NCBI RefSeq assembly: GCF_006716065.1
Contig: NZ_VFOL01000001.1
Coordinates: 5,084,001 to 5,148,000, forward strand
Direction of reading: 5' to 3'
From: Salinispora arenicola
GTDB lineage: Bacteria; Actinomycetota; Actinomycetes; Mycobacteriales; Micromonosporaceae
DNA length: 64,000 bases
Shown here: positions 31,687-42,488 of the stretch, piece by piece
How positions within the stretch are numbered: position 1 is the stretch's first letter
Layout of the letters: the number at the start of each line of letters is the position of its first letter
Notes under the pieces: model-generated
Databases searched by the model: none
Seen by the model: only the letters and a program-made list of their open reading frames with translations
What the model was told of the DNA's origin: nothing
Translations under genes and position numbers: made by a program

Positions 31687-32982
31687 TTACCTGAGCGAAC
31701 CTGACGGCGACGGCCGGCGACCAGCACGAGCCTGGATCGGCACCTGGTGGGCGACGTCACCCGCTCGTTGCCGGCTGATCCCGAGCCCGACCAGCGCCAC
31801 GGCGGCGAGGACGAGAGCGGCGATCCCGTAGCCCTGGCTGGTGGCCAGCAGACCCCCGCCGTGCACGACCAGGACTCCACCGACTACGACCGGCACCCCC
31901 ATGCCGAGATACGACACCGCATACAGCAGCGAGAGGACCCCCGCCCGCTCGTGCGGCCCAGCGAGGGGTACCACGAGCCGAACGGCACCGTTCATGCCGG
32001 CGCCGAAGCCGATGCCGGCCACCGCACTGCCGGTCAGGAAGCCCGTGGCAGAGCCGCTGCCAATCGAGACGAGTGAACCGCCGACCCCGGCTATCAGCGC
32101 CAGCAGCGACACGGCGAGCACGATGCGGGCCGGCGCGGCGCGTAGGAGGAAGACCGCTGTCGCCGCGACCGTCATGAACAAGAACAAGCTCAGTCCGCCG
32201 TAGCCGGCCGAGGTCGACCCGATTAGGTTTTTGGTGAGGCTGGGAGCGAGCGAGGCGTGGAATCCGGCCAGTGCCCAGACCGCGAAGAGCGTCGGTGCGG
32301 CGACCGCGACCGGGCGACGCAGCTGGCGGGGCAGCGCCAGTCGCGGAACCAGGCTGGCCAGTGCTCCCGGCCTGGGCCGGGCCGTCTCCGGAAGCAGGAC
32401 CACACCGACCGCCTGGACGACGAAGATCGTCAGCAGCAGATAGTAGACGAGCTGGGTGGGAGCGGACAGGAACTGGACGATCAGTGCCGAGGCCAGGGCG
32501 CCGGTGGCCGTGCCGATGGCGGGGGCGACCGCATTGGCGGTGGCGCCGCGGGCCCGGTCGATGTCGACCAGTCCCGCACCGACGGCGGCTATCGCAGCGC
32601 CGGCGGAGAGTCCCTGGATGATCCGGGCGATCACCAGCGCGGTGATACCGCCGGCCGTGGCGAAGACCAGCATCGCGACGCCCTGGCCTGCGAGCGCCGC
32701 CAGCAGGACCGGTCGCCGGCCAACATGATCGGAGACCCGGCCGAGCACGAGGAGCGCCGCCAGGACGGCCACGGCGTACCCGCTGAAGATGATCGTCGTG
32801 GTCAGCGCGGAGAATCCCCACCTGGACGCATACAGGTCGTACAGCGGTGTCGGCGCGCTGGAGGCGGCCAGGAACGACACGATGATCGAGGCGAGGAAGC
32901 CGAGTGCGACGCCCGGTGGCACCCGTAGGCGACGGCGTACCGGCTCGGCAGCGCCGACAGCCGGTGGGACGGTGGTGGTCAT
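31687..32982 (-). CDS. MFS transporter (drug-export type)
   Basis: A 431-residue major facilitator superfamily protein with about 12 hydrophobic segments. Motif A between helices 2 and 3 is visible (LGRVSDHVGRRPVLLAALAG). The pattern (GFSALTTTIIFSGYAVAVLA, then IARIIQGLSAGAAIAAVGAG) suggests proton-driven export of small toxic compounds, as in many actinomycete drug exporters. The ATG at 32982 has GGAGGAG eight bases upstream; the open frame before it is shadow. It lies downstream of the TetR gene on the same strand, with a 180-base gap and a terminator hairpin between, so it is probably transcribed separately. No TetR-type palindrome like that of the DJ-1 promoter is seen before it. Confidence 0.9.
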   Translation of the reverse strand: MTTTVPPAVGAAEPVRRRLRVPPGVALGFLASIIVSFLAASSAPTPLYDLYASRWGFSALTTTIIFSGYAVAVLAALLVLGRVSDHVGRRPVLLAALAGQGVAMLVFATAGGITALVIARIIQGLSAGAAIAAVGAGLVDIDRARGATANAVAPAIGTATGALASALIVQFLSAPTQLVYYLLLTIFVVQAVGVVLLPETARPRPGALASLVPRLALPRQLRRPVAVAAPTLFAVWALAGFHASLAPSLTKNLIGSTSAGYGGLSLFLFMTVAATAVFLLRAAPARIVLAVSLLALIAGVGGSLVSIGSGSATGFLTGSAVAGIGFGAGMNGAVRLVVPLAGPHERAGVLSLLYAVSYLGMGVPVVVGGVLVVHGGGLLATSQGYGIAALVLAAVALVGLGISRQRAGDVAHQVPIQARAGRRPSPSGSLR

Positions 32983-33116
32983 GGCGGACTCCTCCAGCCC
33001 ACGGCGGTCGGGCCGGCGCGGCGCGGATGCCGCCGGTCGGACATGATGCGCTACGGGCACGGCGAATCTAGAAAAAGGGATGGAAAGGGTGAACGAGGGT
33101 GGGTGCGCACCGCTGG

Positions 33117-33138
33117 CCGGGCCGACGACCCGGCCCGG
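33117..33138 (-). terminator. Hairpin after the TetR gene
   Basis: An 8-bp perfect GC stem (CCGGGCCG 33117-33124, CGGCCCGG 33131-33138) with a 6-base loop lies 24 bases past the TetR stop codon and would separate it from the MFS gene. Confidence 0.6.
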
Positions 33139-33161
33139 ATGACGCGGGGTTCAGTCGAGGA

Positions 33162-33695
33162 TCAGCGCAGCAGACTGGGGACGAGCGCATCGGCGGCACG
33201 TCCCAACAGGCGCCGGCTGTCCGGGGCCGTTTCCAGGCCGGACACCAGAGCGATGCAGATCTCGGCTGCCGAGTCGGCGTCCGCTGCGCCTGCCTCGGTG
33301 AACAGGTCGACCAGCAGCTTGCGCAGCTCCGTGGTGAACTCGGTGCAGATCGCACCGAACAGGCGGGCCTTGCTGTCCATCAGCTCGGCGGTGTGCGGCG
33401 AGTCGCCGATCAGCTGCAGTGACAGTTCGAGCTTGGCGGCCAGGACGCCCCGGATGCGCTGGGCATAGGGGGCGTCCTGGCTGGCGGCCTGCTGGGCGCT
33501 GGTCAGCGCCCGGGCGTGTAGGCGCCCGGCGAGTTGCCGGAACGCGTCGTCCTTGCCGCGAACGTACTGGTAAACGGCGGACCGGGACACGCCCATCGCG
33601 GCGGCGATGTCGTCCATCGTCGTCCGCCGTACGCCGTACCTGGTCAGGCAGGTGTACGTGGCGTCGAGGACGTCGGAGAGCCGGTCACTGTCCAT
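33162..33695 (-). CDS. TetR/AcrR family repressor
   Basis: A 177-residue repressor. Residues 8-55 hold the helix-turn-helix domain (YGVRRTTMDDIAAAMGVSRS, then AVYQYVRGKDDAFRQL), and the rest is the all-helical ligand-binding part (AELMDSKARLFGAICTEFTT). The ATG at 33695 comes one base after the DJ-1 gene's stop codon, so the two form a tight operon. A 23-base inverted repeat in that operon's promoter is a good candidate for its operator, which would make it autoregulated. The ligand is unknown, but pairing with a DJ-1/PfpI protein suggests an electrophile or stress signal. The nearby MFS gene could be another target. Confidence 0.9.
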   Translation of the reverse strand: MDSDRLSDVLDATYTCLTRYGVRRTTMDDIAAAMGVSRSAVYQYVRGKDDAFRQLAGRLHARALTSAQQAASQDAPYAQRIRGVLAAKLELSLQLIGDSPHTAELMDSKARLFGAICTEFTTELRKLLVDLFTEAGAADADSAAEICIALVSGLETAPDSRRLLGRAADALVPSLLR

Positions 33696-33696
33696 G

Positions 33697-34392
33697 TCAG
33701 GCCAGTTTACGCAGCAGCTCTGTGGCGACCTGCGCGGAGGACGCCGGGTTCTGCCCGGTGACCAGGTTGCCGTCGACGATCACGTGCGGCGCCCACGCCT
33801 CACCCTCCTGGAACTGGGTACCGATTTCGACCAGGCGGTCCTGGAGCAGCCACTTGGCCTTGTCGGCCAGCCCGGCCTGGGCCTCCTCCTCGTTGGTGAA
33901 GCCGGTCACTCGACGCCCGGCGAAGACGTTGGCGCCGTCGGCCCGCACCGCGGCGAGCATCGCCGCGGGCCCGTGGCAGACGATGCCGAGCGGCTTGGCG
34001 CCTTGCATGGCGGTCACCAGCAGCTGACCGGAGTTCTGGTCGACCGCCAGGTCCTCCATCGGCCCGTGACCCCCCGGGTAGTAGACCGCCTGGTACTCGT
34101 CGAGGTTGACGTCCTCCAGGCGAATCGGCTTATGTAGACCTTCGATGCCCTCGACAGCCTTGACCATGCGAGCGGCCCCCTCCTGCCCACCGGTGAATTC
34201 GGGCAGCAGGCTCCGCTGGTCCACCTGTGGTACGGCTCCGCCCGGGGTGGCGATGACGACGTCGTGACCCGCACTGGTGAACGTCTCGTGCGGGACCACG
34301 ACTTCCTCAGCCCAGTAACCGGTGGGATGCATGGTGCCGTCGGCGAGCTCCCAGTGGTCGACGCCGGACACCACGAACAGGATCTTTGACAT
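33697..34392 (-). CDS. DJ-1/PfpI family protein (glyoxalase/chaperone type)
   Basis: A 231-residue class I glutamine amidotransferase-like protein of the DJ-1/PfpI (Hsp31-like) group. The nucleophile elbow is IVCHGPAAML (Cys of PLGIVCHGP), and a conserved Glu near residue 20-30 and YYPGGHGPMEDL are visible. Such proteins act on methylglyoxal (glyoxalase III), deglycate proteins or act as chaperones; the sequence does not decide among these. The ATG at 34392 lies after a 23-base inverted repeat, and no strong ribosome site is seen beyond GGAGG 12 bases upstream. It is the first gene of an operon with TetR and is divergent from hrpA. Confidence 0.9.
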   Translation of the reverse strand: MSKILFVVSGVDHWELADGTMHPTGYWAEEVVVPHETFTSAGHDVVIATPGGAVPQVDQRSLLPEFTGGQEGAARMVKAVEGIEGLHKPIRLEDVNLDEYQAVYYPGGHGPMEDLAVDQNSGQLLVTAMQGAKPLGIVCHGPAAMLAAVRADGANVFAGRRVTGFTNEEEAQAGLADKAKWLLQDRLVEIGTQFQEGEAWAPHVIVDGNLVTGQNPASSAQVATELLRKLA

Positions 34393-34442
34393 TGATCGAA
34401 TCCTCCAAACCCGCAAGCCCATCAGCTTGCCTCGATAGCCAC

Positions 34443-34465
34443 CATACAACCTGACGTTCTGTATG
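34443..34465. promoter_or_regulatory. TetR-type operator candidate
   Basis: On the plus strand CATACA (34443-34448) and TGTATG (34460-34465) enclose 11 bases, in the gap between the DJ-1/TetR operon and hrpA. The site is 51 bases before the DJ-1 start, a typical place for a TetR repressor to bind. Confidence 0.5.
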
Positions 34466-34563
34466 CAAAATGACAGTACGACGAGGTAGGTCACACCCGC
34501 TCCGCGACGCTGCCGCCAGCAGCCGGGCGCCGGGTAACTCCGGGCGGACGATCACCCGGCTGC

Positions 34564-34569
34564 CTATCC
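34564..34569 (+). promoter_or_regulatory. -10-like box for hrpA
   Basis: TATCCT ends 11 bases before the ATG at 34581 and no ribosome site lies between, suggesting a leaderless or nearly leaderless message. Confidence 0.4.
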
Positions 34570-34580
34570 TTGGCGACGAC

Positions 34581-37500
34581 ATGCAGAACGAAGCCGCCTC
34601 CACCCCGTCCAACGCCACCCGCGAGCTGCACCGCCGGCTACGCCCGTTGATGCTCCGTGACCAGCACCGCCTCCGACGACGGCTGGACAGTGCACGGCGG
34701 ATACCCGACCCGCAACGCCGGGAAACAGCCCTGGCCGAAATCACCACCGACGTGGTCCGGGCCGAGGCACGGCTGGCGCGGCGGCAGGCAGCCGTGCCGA
34801 CGATCACCTACCCGACCCTGCTCCCGGTCAGCGACCGCCGGGAGGACATCGCCGCGGCGATCCGCGAGCACCAGGTGGTGATCGTCGCCGGCGAGACCGG
34901 CTCCGGCAAGACCACCCAGCTACCCAAGATCTGCCTTGACCAGGGCCGCGGCGTCCACGGGCTGATCGGGCACACCCAGCCGCGTCGGCTCGCCGCACGG
35001 ACGGTCGCCGACCGGATCGCCCAAGAACTCGGCACCGAACTGGGCGACGTGGTCGGCTACCAGGTGCGCTTCGCCGACCAGGTCAGTGACCGAAGCCTGG
35101 TCAAGCTGATGACCGACGGCATCCTGCTCGCGGAGTTGCAGACCGACCGGATGCTGCGGCAGTACGACACGATCATCGTCGACGAGGCACACGAACGCAG
35201 CCTGAACATCGACTTCATCCTCGGTTACCTGCGGCAGCTCCTCCCCCGCCGGCCCGACCTCAAGGTCGTCATCACCTCGGCCACCATCGAAACCGATCGG
35301 TTCGCGCGACACTTCGCGGACGCCGAAGGCACACCGGCACCAGTTGTCGAGGTCTCCGGGCGGACCTACCCGGTCGAGGTACGGTACCGGCCGCTGGTCG
35401 AGGCGGGCGAGGACGAGGACGACACCGACGAGGAGCATGTCCGCGACCAGATCCAGGCCATCGGGGACGCGGTGCAGGAACTGGCTGCCGAAGGGCCCGG
35501 CGACATCCTGGTCTTCCTGTCCGGCGAACGGGAGATCCGCGACACCGCGGACGCGCTCGGCAAGCTGGTGCCGCACCGGCCGGCGCTGCGGAACACCGAG
35601 ATCCTGCCGCTGTACGCCCGCCTGAGCACCGCCGAGCAACACCGCGTCTTCGCCCCACACAGCGGCCGACGGATCGTGCTGGCCACCAACGTCGCGGAGA
35701 CGTCGCTCACGGTGCCGGGCATCCGATACGTGGTGGACCCCGGCACGGCACGCATCTCCCGCTACTCGAACCGACTCAAGGTGCAGCGGCTGCCCATCGA
35801 GCCGATCTCCCAGGCATCAGCCAACCAGCGCACGGGACGGTGCGGGCGCACCTCGGACGGCATCTGCATCCGCCTCTACGACGAGCCGGACTTCCAGTCC
35901 CGATCCGAGTTCACCGACCCGGAGATCCTGCGCACCAACCTCGCGTCGGTCATCCTCCAGATGACCGCGATCGGGCTCGGCGACGTCGCCGCGTTCCCGT
36001 TCATCGACCCACCGGACCGGCGCAACATCACCGACGGCGTCAACCTGCTGCACGAACTGGGCGCGCTGAACCCGACCGAGCCCGATCCGGCGAAGCGACT
36101 CACCCCGCTCGGCCGGCGACTCGCCCAACTGCCGGTCGATCCACGGCTGGCCCGAATGGTGCTCGAGGGCGAGCGCAACGGCTGCGCCACCGAGGTGGTC
36201 GTGATCGCCGCGGCCCTGTCGATCCAGGACCCGCGGGAACGGCCGGTCGACAAGCAGGCCCAGGCCGACCAGGCACATGCCCGGTTCGCCGACCAGGAGT
36301 CGGATTTCGTGGCGTACCTCAACCTGTGGCGATACCTGCGTGAGCAGCAGCGAGCCCGGTCGTCCAGCGGGTTCCGACGGATGTGCCGGTCGGAGTATCT
36401 GAACTACCTGCGGGTGCGCGAGTGGCAGGACATCGTGAGCCAGCTCCGGCAGGCGCTGCGTACCCCGGAGCGGAACCGGCCGCGGGGCGGCCCGACGGCC
36501 GACGGCAACGGGCGACGCGGTGGTGGGGCGGACCTGCCGGAGGAGATCGACACCACGAAGGTGCACCAGTCCCTGCTGGCCGGCCTGCTCTCCCATGTCG
36601 GGCTGAAGGACACGCAGCGGAACGAGTATCTGGGTGCCCGCGGGGCCAGGTTCGCCCTGTTCCCCGGCTCCGCCCTGGCGAAGAAGCCGCCGCGCTGGGT
36701 GATGGCCGCTGAGCTGGTGGAGACCACCCGGCTGTGGGGCCGGGTGAACGGTCGGATCGAACCGGAATGGGTCGAGCCGATCGCCCAGCACCTGGTGAAA
36801 CGCAGCTACAGTGAGCCGCACTGGGAGAAGCGGCAGGCGGCGGTCATGGCGTACGAGAAGGTGACGCTGTACGGCGTCCCGATCGTCACCTCTCGCAAGG
36901 TCAATTTCGGTCGGATCGATCCGGTGACAAGCCGCGAGCTGTTCGTCCGGCACGCGCTGGTCGAGGGCGACTGGCAGACCCACCACCAGTTCTGGCGGGA
37001 CAACCAGCGGTTGCTCCACGAGGTGACCGAGTTGGAGAACCGGGTCCGGCGGCGGGACATCCTGGTCGACGACGAGACGATCTTCCAGTTCTACGACGAG
37101 CGGATACCCGCCGACGTCGTGTCCGGGCGACACTTCGACGCCTGGTGGAAGCGGGAGCGCCGGCAGCGACCAGACCTGCTGACCTTCACCCGGGAGCTCC
37201 TGGTCAACGCCGGCCGCGACGGCGTGGACGGGGTCGGCTACCCGGACGAGTGGCGAGCCGACGGGGTACGGCTGCCGCTGACGTACCGCTTCGATCCCGG
37301 CACGGCGACCGACGGCGTGACCGTGGATATCCCGCTGCCGCTACTCAACCAGGTTCCGGCGGAGAGCTTCGAGTGGCAGGTGCCGGGGCTCCGCGAGGAA
37401 CTGGTGGTCGCGCTGATCCGCTCGTTACCCAAGGCGGTCCGGCGCAACTTCGTCCCGGTGCCCGACTACGCCCGGGCCGTGCTCGCCGAGCTGTCCGCGG

Positions 37501-38600
37501 GCGAGGAGGACCTGCTGGACGCGCTCACCCGGCAGCTGCGCCGGATGACCGGTGTGAGCGTCCCCCGGGACGCCTGGGATGTCGCGAAGCTGCCGCCGCA
37601 CCTGCGAGTCACCTTCCGGGTGCTCGGCGAGGATGACCGCCCGGTCGCCGAGAGCAAGGATCTGCCGGCGTTGCGCCGGCAGCTCACGGCGGAGGTACGT
37701 CAGGTGGTGGCCGCCGCCGCGCCGGACGTGGCCCGCACCGGGCTGACCGAATGGGAGATCGGCACCCTGCCCCGCACGATCGAGCAGGTCCGGGCCGGGT
37801 ACGCGGTCACCGCGTACCCGGCGCTGGTGGACGAGGGTGCCACCGTCGGGGTGCGGGTTTTCGACTCCCCCGCCGAGCAGGAGACCGCGCACTGGGCGGG
37901 CACCCGACGCCTACTTCGACTGAACGCGCCGTCCCCGGCGAAGTTTCTCCAGGGACGGCTGTCCAACGAGGCGAAGCTGGCGCTCAGCCGTAACCCGCAC
38001 GGTGGCGTACCGGCACTGATCGAGGACGCGGCCGGCGCGGCGATCGACAAGCTGACCGTCGACGCGGGCGGACCGGCGTGGGACGCCGACGGTTTCGCCG
38101 CTCTGCGCAGTACGGTCCGCGCCGGGCTGGTGGACACCGTCGTCGAGGTCATGGAGCGGGTGCGCGGGGTACTCGCCGCCGGGTACGTGATCGAGCAACG
38201 ACTCGGTGCGACGCGGAACCTGGCGGTGGTGGCCGCGCTCGCCGACGTCCGCGGCCAGCTCACCGGTCTGATCCATCCAGGCTTCATCACCGAGACCGGG
38301 TACGCGCGTCTGCCCGACCTGCGGCGCTACCTGACCGCGATCGAGCGTCGGCTGGACCGGCTGCCCGGCAACCCGGTCCGCGACAAGCAACAGCAGGACC
38401 GGATCGCCGTCGTGCAGCGGGAGTACGCGGACCTGCTGGCCGCACTGCCGCCGGCGAAGCGGCGCTCGGTTGCTGTCCGGCAGATCCGGTGGATGATCGA
38501 GGAGCTGCGGGTGAACGTCTTCGCCCAGGCGCTGGGAACCCCGTACCCGGTGAGCGAGCAACGCATCTACCGCGCCATGGACAGCGCCGAGGACCACTGA
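34581..38600 (+). CDS. hrpA: ATP-dependent RNA helicase HrpA
   Basis: A 1339-residue DEAH/RHA RNA helicase, full length for HrpA. Walker A is AGETGSGKT (about residues 103-111), motif II DEAH (201-204), motif III SATIETDRF. The C-terminal RecA domain has TNVAETSLTVPGIRYVVDPG and NQRTGRCGRTSDG. A winged helix and OB-like region and the long HrpA-specific C-terminus (DUF3418 type, with LIHPGFITETGYARLPDLRR) follow. In other bacteria HrpA helps rescue stalled ribosomes, acting on mRNA; in actinomycetes this is inferred. The ATG at 34581 is close to a -10-like TATCCT. It is transcribed alone; an inverted repeat of 9 bp (GCCCGCCCA/TGGGCGGGC) after the stop codon may end it. Confidence 0.95.
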   Translation: MQNEAASTPSNATRELHRRLRPLMLRDQHRLRRRLDSARRIPDPQRRETALAEITTDVVRAEARLARRQAAVPTITYPTLLPVSDRREDIAAAIREHQVVIVAGETGSGKTTQLPKICLDQGRGVHGLIGHTQPRRLAARTVADRIAQELGTELGDVVGYQVRFADQVSDRSLVKLMTDGILLAELQTDRMLRQYDTIIVDEAHERSLNIDFILGYLRQLLPRRPDLKVVITSATIETDRFARHFADAEGTPAPVVEVSGRTYPVEVRYRPLVEAGEDEDDTDEEHVRDQIQAIGDAVQELAAEGPGDILVFLSGEREIRDTADALGKLVPHRPALRNTEILPLYARLSTAEQHRVFAPHSGRRIVLATNVAETSLTVPGIRYVVDPGTARISRYSNRLKVQRLPIEPISQASANQRTGRCGRTSDGICIRLYDEPDFQSRSEFTDPEILRTNLASVILQMTAIGLGDVAAFPFIDPPDRRNITDGVNLLHELGALNPTEPDPAKRLTPLGRRLAQLPVDPRLARMVLEGERNGCATEVVVIAAALSIQDPRERPVDKQAQADQAHARFADQESDFVAYLNLWRYLREQQRARSSSGFRRMCRSEYLNYLRVREWQDIVSQLRQALRTPERNRPRGGPTADGNGRRGGGADLPEEIDTTKVHQSLLAGLLSHVGLKDTQRNEYLGARGARFALFPGSALAKKPPRWVMAAELVETTRLWGRVNGRIEPEWVEPIAQHLVKRSYSEPHWEKRQAAVMAYEKVTLYGVPIVTSRKVNFGRIDPVTSRELFVRHALVEGDWQTHHQFWRDNQRLLHEVTELENRVRRRDILVDDETIFQFYDERIPADVVSGRHFDAWWKRERRQRPDLLTFTRELLVNAGRDGVDGVGYPDEWRADGVRLPLTYRFDPGTATDGVTVDIPLPLLNQVPAESFEWQVPGLREELVVALIRSLPKAVRRNFVPVPDYARAVLAELSAGEEDLLDALTRQLRRMTGVSVPRDAWDVAKLPPHLRVTFRVLGEDDRPVAESKDLPALRRQLTAEVRQVVAAAAPDVARTGLTEWEIGTLPRTIEQVRAGYAVTAYPALVDEGATVGVRVFDSPAEQETAHWAGTRRLLRLNAPSPAKFLQGRLSNEAKLALSRNPHGGVPALIEDAAGAAIDKLTVDAGGPAWDADGFAALRSTVRAGLVDTVVEVMERVRGVLAAGYVIEQRLGATRNLAVVAALADVRGQLTGLIHPGFITETGYARLPDLRRYLTAIERRLDRLPGNPVRDKQQQDRIAVVQREYADLLAALPPAKRRSVAVRQIRWMIEELRVNVFAQALGTPYPVSEQRIYRAMDSAEDH

Positions 38601-38659
38601 CTCCCGGCCCGCCCATCCTGCGGCCAGCGGGGGTGGCCGACCCGCCGACGAGCCGGGTG

Positions 38660-38872
38660 GGCGGGCTTCGCGGAGACATAACAGCGGGTGCGGAGGCATA
38701 ACAGCGGGTCTCGCGTAGCGCCAGCGGGCCTAGCGGCGGCGCGCCAACGGGGGGTCCGTGGCGGTGTGCCAACGGGGGTTCGCGTAGCGCCAGCGGGCCT
38801 CGCGGGGCGTGCCAACGGGATCCGCGGGGGCGTGCCAGCAGGGTTTGCGTGGCGCTAGCGGGGTTCGACGCC
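38660..38872. repeat. Degenerate tandem repeat, unit 20-25 bases
   Basis: About ten imperfect copies of a unit like AGCGGGcctCGCGtaGCGCC or AACGGGggttCGCGgaGCGTGCC follow hrpA. The lengths vary and bases drift, so it is not a CRISPR array. The last copy runs into the 3' end of the LysR gene and encodes its final residues (GVEPR and the stop codon). Confidence 0.75.
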
Positions 38873-39790
38873 GGGTGGCAGGGCGTCAGTGGCGATGGCG
38901 TCGTCGACGTAGTCGAGGAGGATGCGACGCAGTTCCCGGCCGGCGTGGGTGGGGACGACATCACGGCGGCGGGCAACGGCGATGGTACGGCGGGCGCCGG
39001 GTGGGGCGAGCCGGGTGACGTGGATTCCGGGCCGGCTGGCGACGACGCTGCCGGGCACCAGGGCGACACCCAGCCCGGCCGCGACGAAGCTGAGCACCGA
39101 GTCCAGCTCCCCGCCATCCACGGAGATCCCGGGCTCGAAGCCGGCCTCCCGACACGCCTGCAGGGTGGCGTCCCGCAGGTCGTACCCCTCGCGGAACATC
39201 ACCAGCGGCTGGTCGCGCAGGTCGGCGACGCGCATCGGGCCGGCCGGCGGGTGTTCCGGCAGGGGCCCGACGCTGGCGACCACCAGGCTCTCGGTGAGGA
39301 TCGCGTCGATGCGCAGTCCCGGGTCGGCGCCCTGGGCGGGCGCGATGATCAATGCCAGGTCCAGGTCGCCGCGGAGCAGGTGCCGCACCAGGTCCTGGGA
39401 GCCGCCCTCCTCGACCCACAGGTCAACTGTCGGGTGGGCGTCGCGGAAGCGGCGCAGCACGGGCGGGGCCAGCGAGGTGGCCAGGCTGGGGGTCGCGCCG
39501 AGGCGTACCCGGCCCCGCCGCAAGCCGACCAGTTCCTGCACCTCCCGGGTGGCGGTCTCCACGTCGGTGAGGATCCGTTTGGCGAACGGCAGCAGTACCT
39601 CGCCCGCGGCGGTGAGCGCGATCTTGCCCCTTACCCGCTCGAAGAGCGGGGTGCCGAGCTCCGTCTCCAGGGCGTGAATTTGCTTACTCAACGAGGGCTG
39701 CGTTATGCCGACGACGTCGGCCGCCTGGGTGAAATGTCGCACTTCTGCGACCGCCGCGAAGTACCGGAGTTGATGGAGTTGCATCTTCAT
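38855..39790 (-). CDS. LysR family regulator next to the sdh operon
   Basis: A 311-residue LysR-type regulator. Residues 1-60 form the winged helix (HQLRYFAAVAEVRHFTQAAD, then VVGITQPSLSKQIHALETEL). Residues 90-300 form the ligand-binding domain (VRLGATPSLATSLAPPVLRR). The start codon at 39790 (second Met at 39784) lies inside a perfect inverted repeat that is probably its own operator. It is divergent from sdhC with only 71 bases between starts. LysR proteins usually control themselves and the divergent gene, so regulation of succinate dehydrogenase is likely but unproven. Its inducer is unknown. The C-terminus is encoded by the repeat block described separately. Confidence 0.93.
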   Translation of the reverse strand: MKMQLHQLRYFAAVAEVRHFTQAADVVGITQPSLSKQIHALETELGTPLFERVRGKIALTAAGEVLLPFAKRILTDVETATREVQELVGLRRGRVRLGATPSLATSLAPPVLRRFRDAHPTVDLWVEEGGSQDLVRHLLRGDLDLALIIAPAQGADPGLRIDAILTESLVVASVGPLPEHPPAGPMRVADLRDQPLVMFREGYDLRDATLQACREAGFEPGISVDGGELDSVLSFVAAGLGVALVPGSVVASRPGIHVTRLAPPGARRTIAVARRRDVVPTHAGRELRRILLDYVDDAIATDALPPGVEPR

Positions 39791-39807
39791 AGCTTACGGC
39801 TATGAAG
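39785..39807. promoter_or_regulatory. Perfect inverted repeat overlapping the LysR start
   Basis: CTTCATAGC (39785-39793), TTACG, GCTATGAAG (39799-39807): 9-base perfect arms around 5 bases. It includes the LysR ATG. This fits a LysR box (T-N11-A type within the arms). Confidence 0.7.
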
Positions 39808-39824
39808 ACTAAGGATTCGATGCA

Positions 39825-39854
39825 TTGGACGACTGATCCAACTGCTCCTAGCGT
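39825..39854 (+). promoter_or_regulatory. Promoter of the sdh operon
   Basis: TTGGAC (39825-39830) and TAGCGT (39849-39854) are separated by 18 bases. The expected start of transcription falls at the GTG at 39862, so sdhC would be leaderless. The LysR box lies directly upstream of the -35. Confidence 0.55.
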
Positions 39855-39861
39855 CAGCCGT

Positions 39862-40554
39862 GTGGTAGTTAGTTCACGAACTCGGTCGCCCATCCGCTCC
39901 ACTGTCGGCCTCAAGGCCGTCATGGCGGTGACGGGCCTTCTCCTGGTGTTGTTCCTCATCGCGCACATGCTCGGCAACCTGAAGATCTTCACCGGCGCCG
40001 AGGATTTCGACCACTACGCACACTGGCTGCGTGACCTCGGCACACCGCTGCTCCCCTACGGCTGGTACCTGTGGCTGCAGCGGGGCGTGCTCCTGGTCGC
40101 CCTGGCCGCCCACATCTGGGCCGCGACCGCGCTGGCGCTGCGTGCCCGGTCGGCCCGCCCGGTCAGATACGCCCACCGCAAGAAGATCCAGGGCAGTTAC
40201 GCCGCCCGCACCATGCGCTGGGGTGGCGTGATCATCGCACTCTTCGTGATCTACCACATCCTGGACCTGACCACCGGGCACCTGAACCCGATCGGCGACC
40301 CGACCCGGCCACAGGCCAACGTGGTGGCCGACTTCGCCCCGGAACGCTGGTACGTGACGCTGTTCTACACGCTCGCGATCGTCGCCCTCGGCTTCCACCT
40401 GCGGCACGGCGCCTTCAGCGCGTTGCGCAGCCTCGGACAGCAGACGCCGCAGGGTGAACGACGAGCCCGCGGCCTCGCGCTGGCCTTCGCCGTCACGCTC
40501 AGCGTCGGCTACCTGGTGGTCCCGTTCGCCGTACTCCTCGGATTGGTGCGTTGA
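39862..40554 (+). CDS. sdhC: Succinate dehydrogenase cytochrome b subunit
   Basis: A 230-residue membrane subunit with five hydrophobic helices ([20 protein letters not shown] is the first, and [20 protein letters not shown] the third). The His residues in [10 protein letters not shown] and [12 protein letters not shown] are the expected haem ligands. It is the single large b-type anchor of the fumarate-reductase-like (type B) enzymes rather than the two small anchors of E. coli. It passes electrons between the iron-sulfur subunit and quinone in the membrane. I choose the GTG at 39862 because a -10 box ends 7 bases before it. The ATG at 39802 or 39820 would add unrelated residues. sdhA follows with a 2-base gap. 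Confidence 0.9.
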   Translation: MVVSSRTRSPIRSTVGLKAVMAVTGLLLVLFLIAHMLGNLKIFTGAEDFDHYAHWLRDLGTPLLPYGWYLWLQRGVLLVALAAHIWAATALALRARSARPVRYAHRKKIQGSYAARTMRWGGVIIALFVIYHILDLTTGHLNPIGDPTRPQANVVADFAPERWYVTLFYTLAIVALGFHLRHGAFSALRSLGQQTPQGERRARGLALAFAVTLSVGYLVVPFAVLLGLVR

Positions 40555-40556
40555 CC

Positions 40557-42484
<1,928 letters not shown>

Positions 42485-42488
<4 letters not shown>

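Noticed and set aside
38660..38872. CRISPR array
   Set aside because: The units are too short and too variable, there are no unique spacers of constant length and no cas genes nearby.
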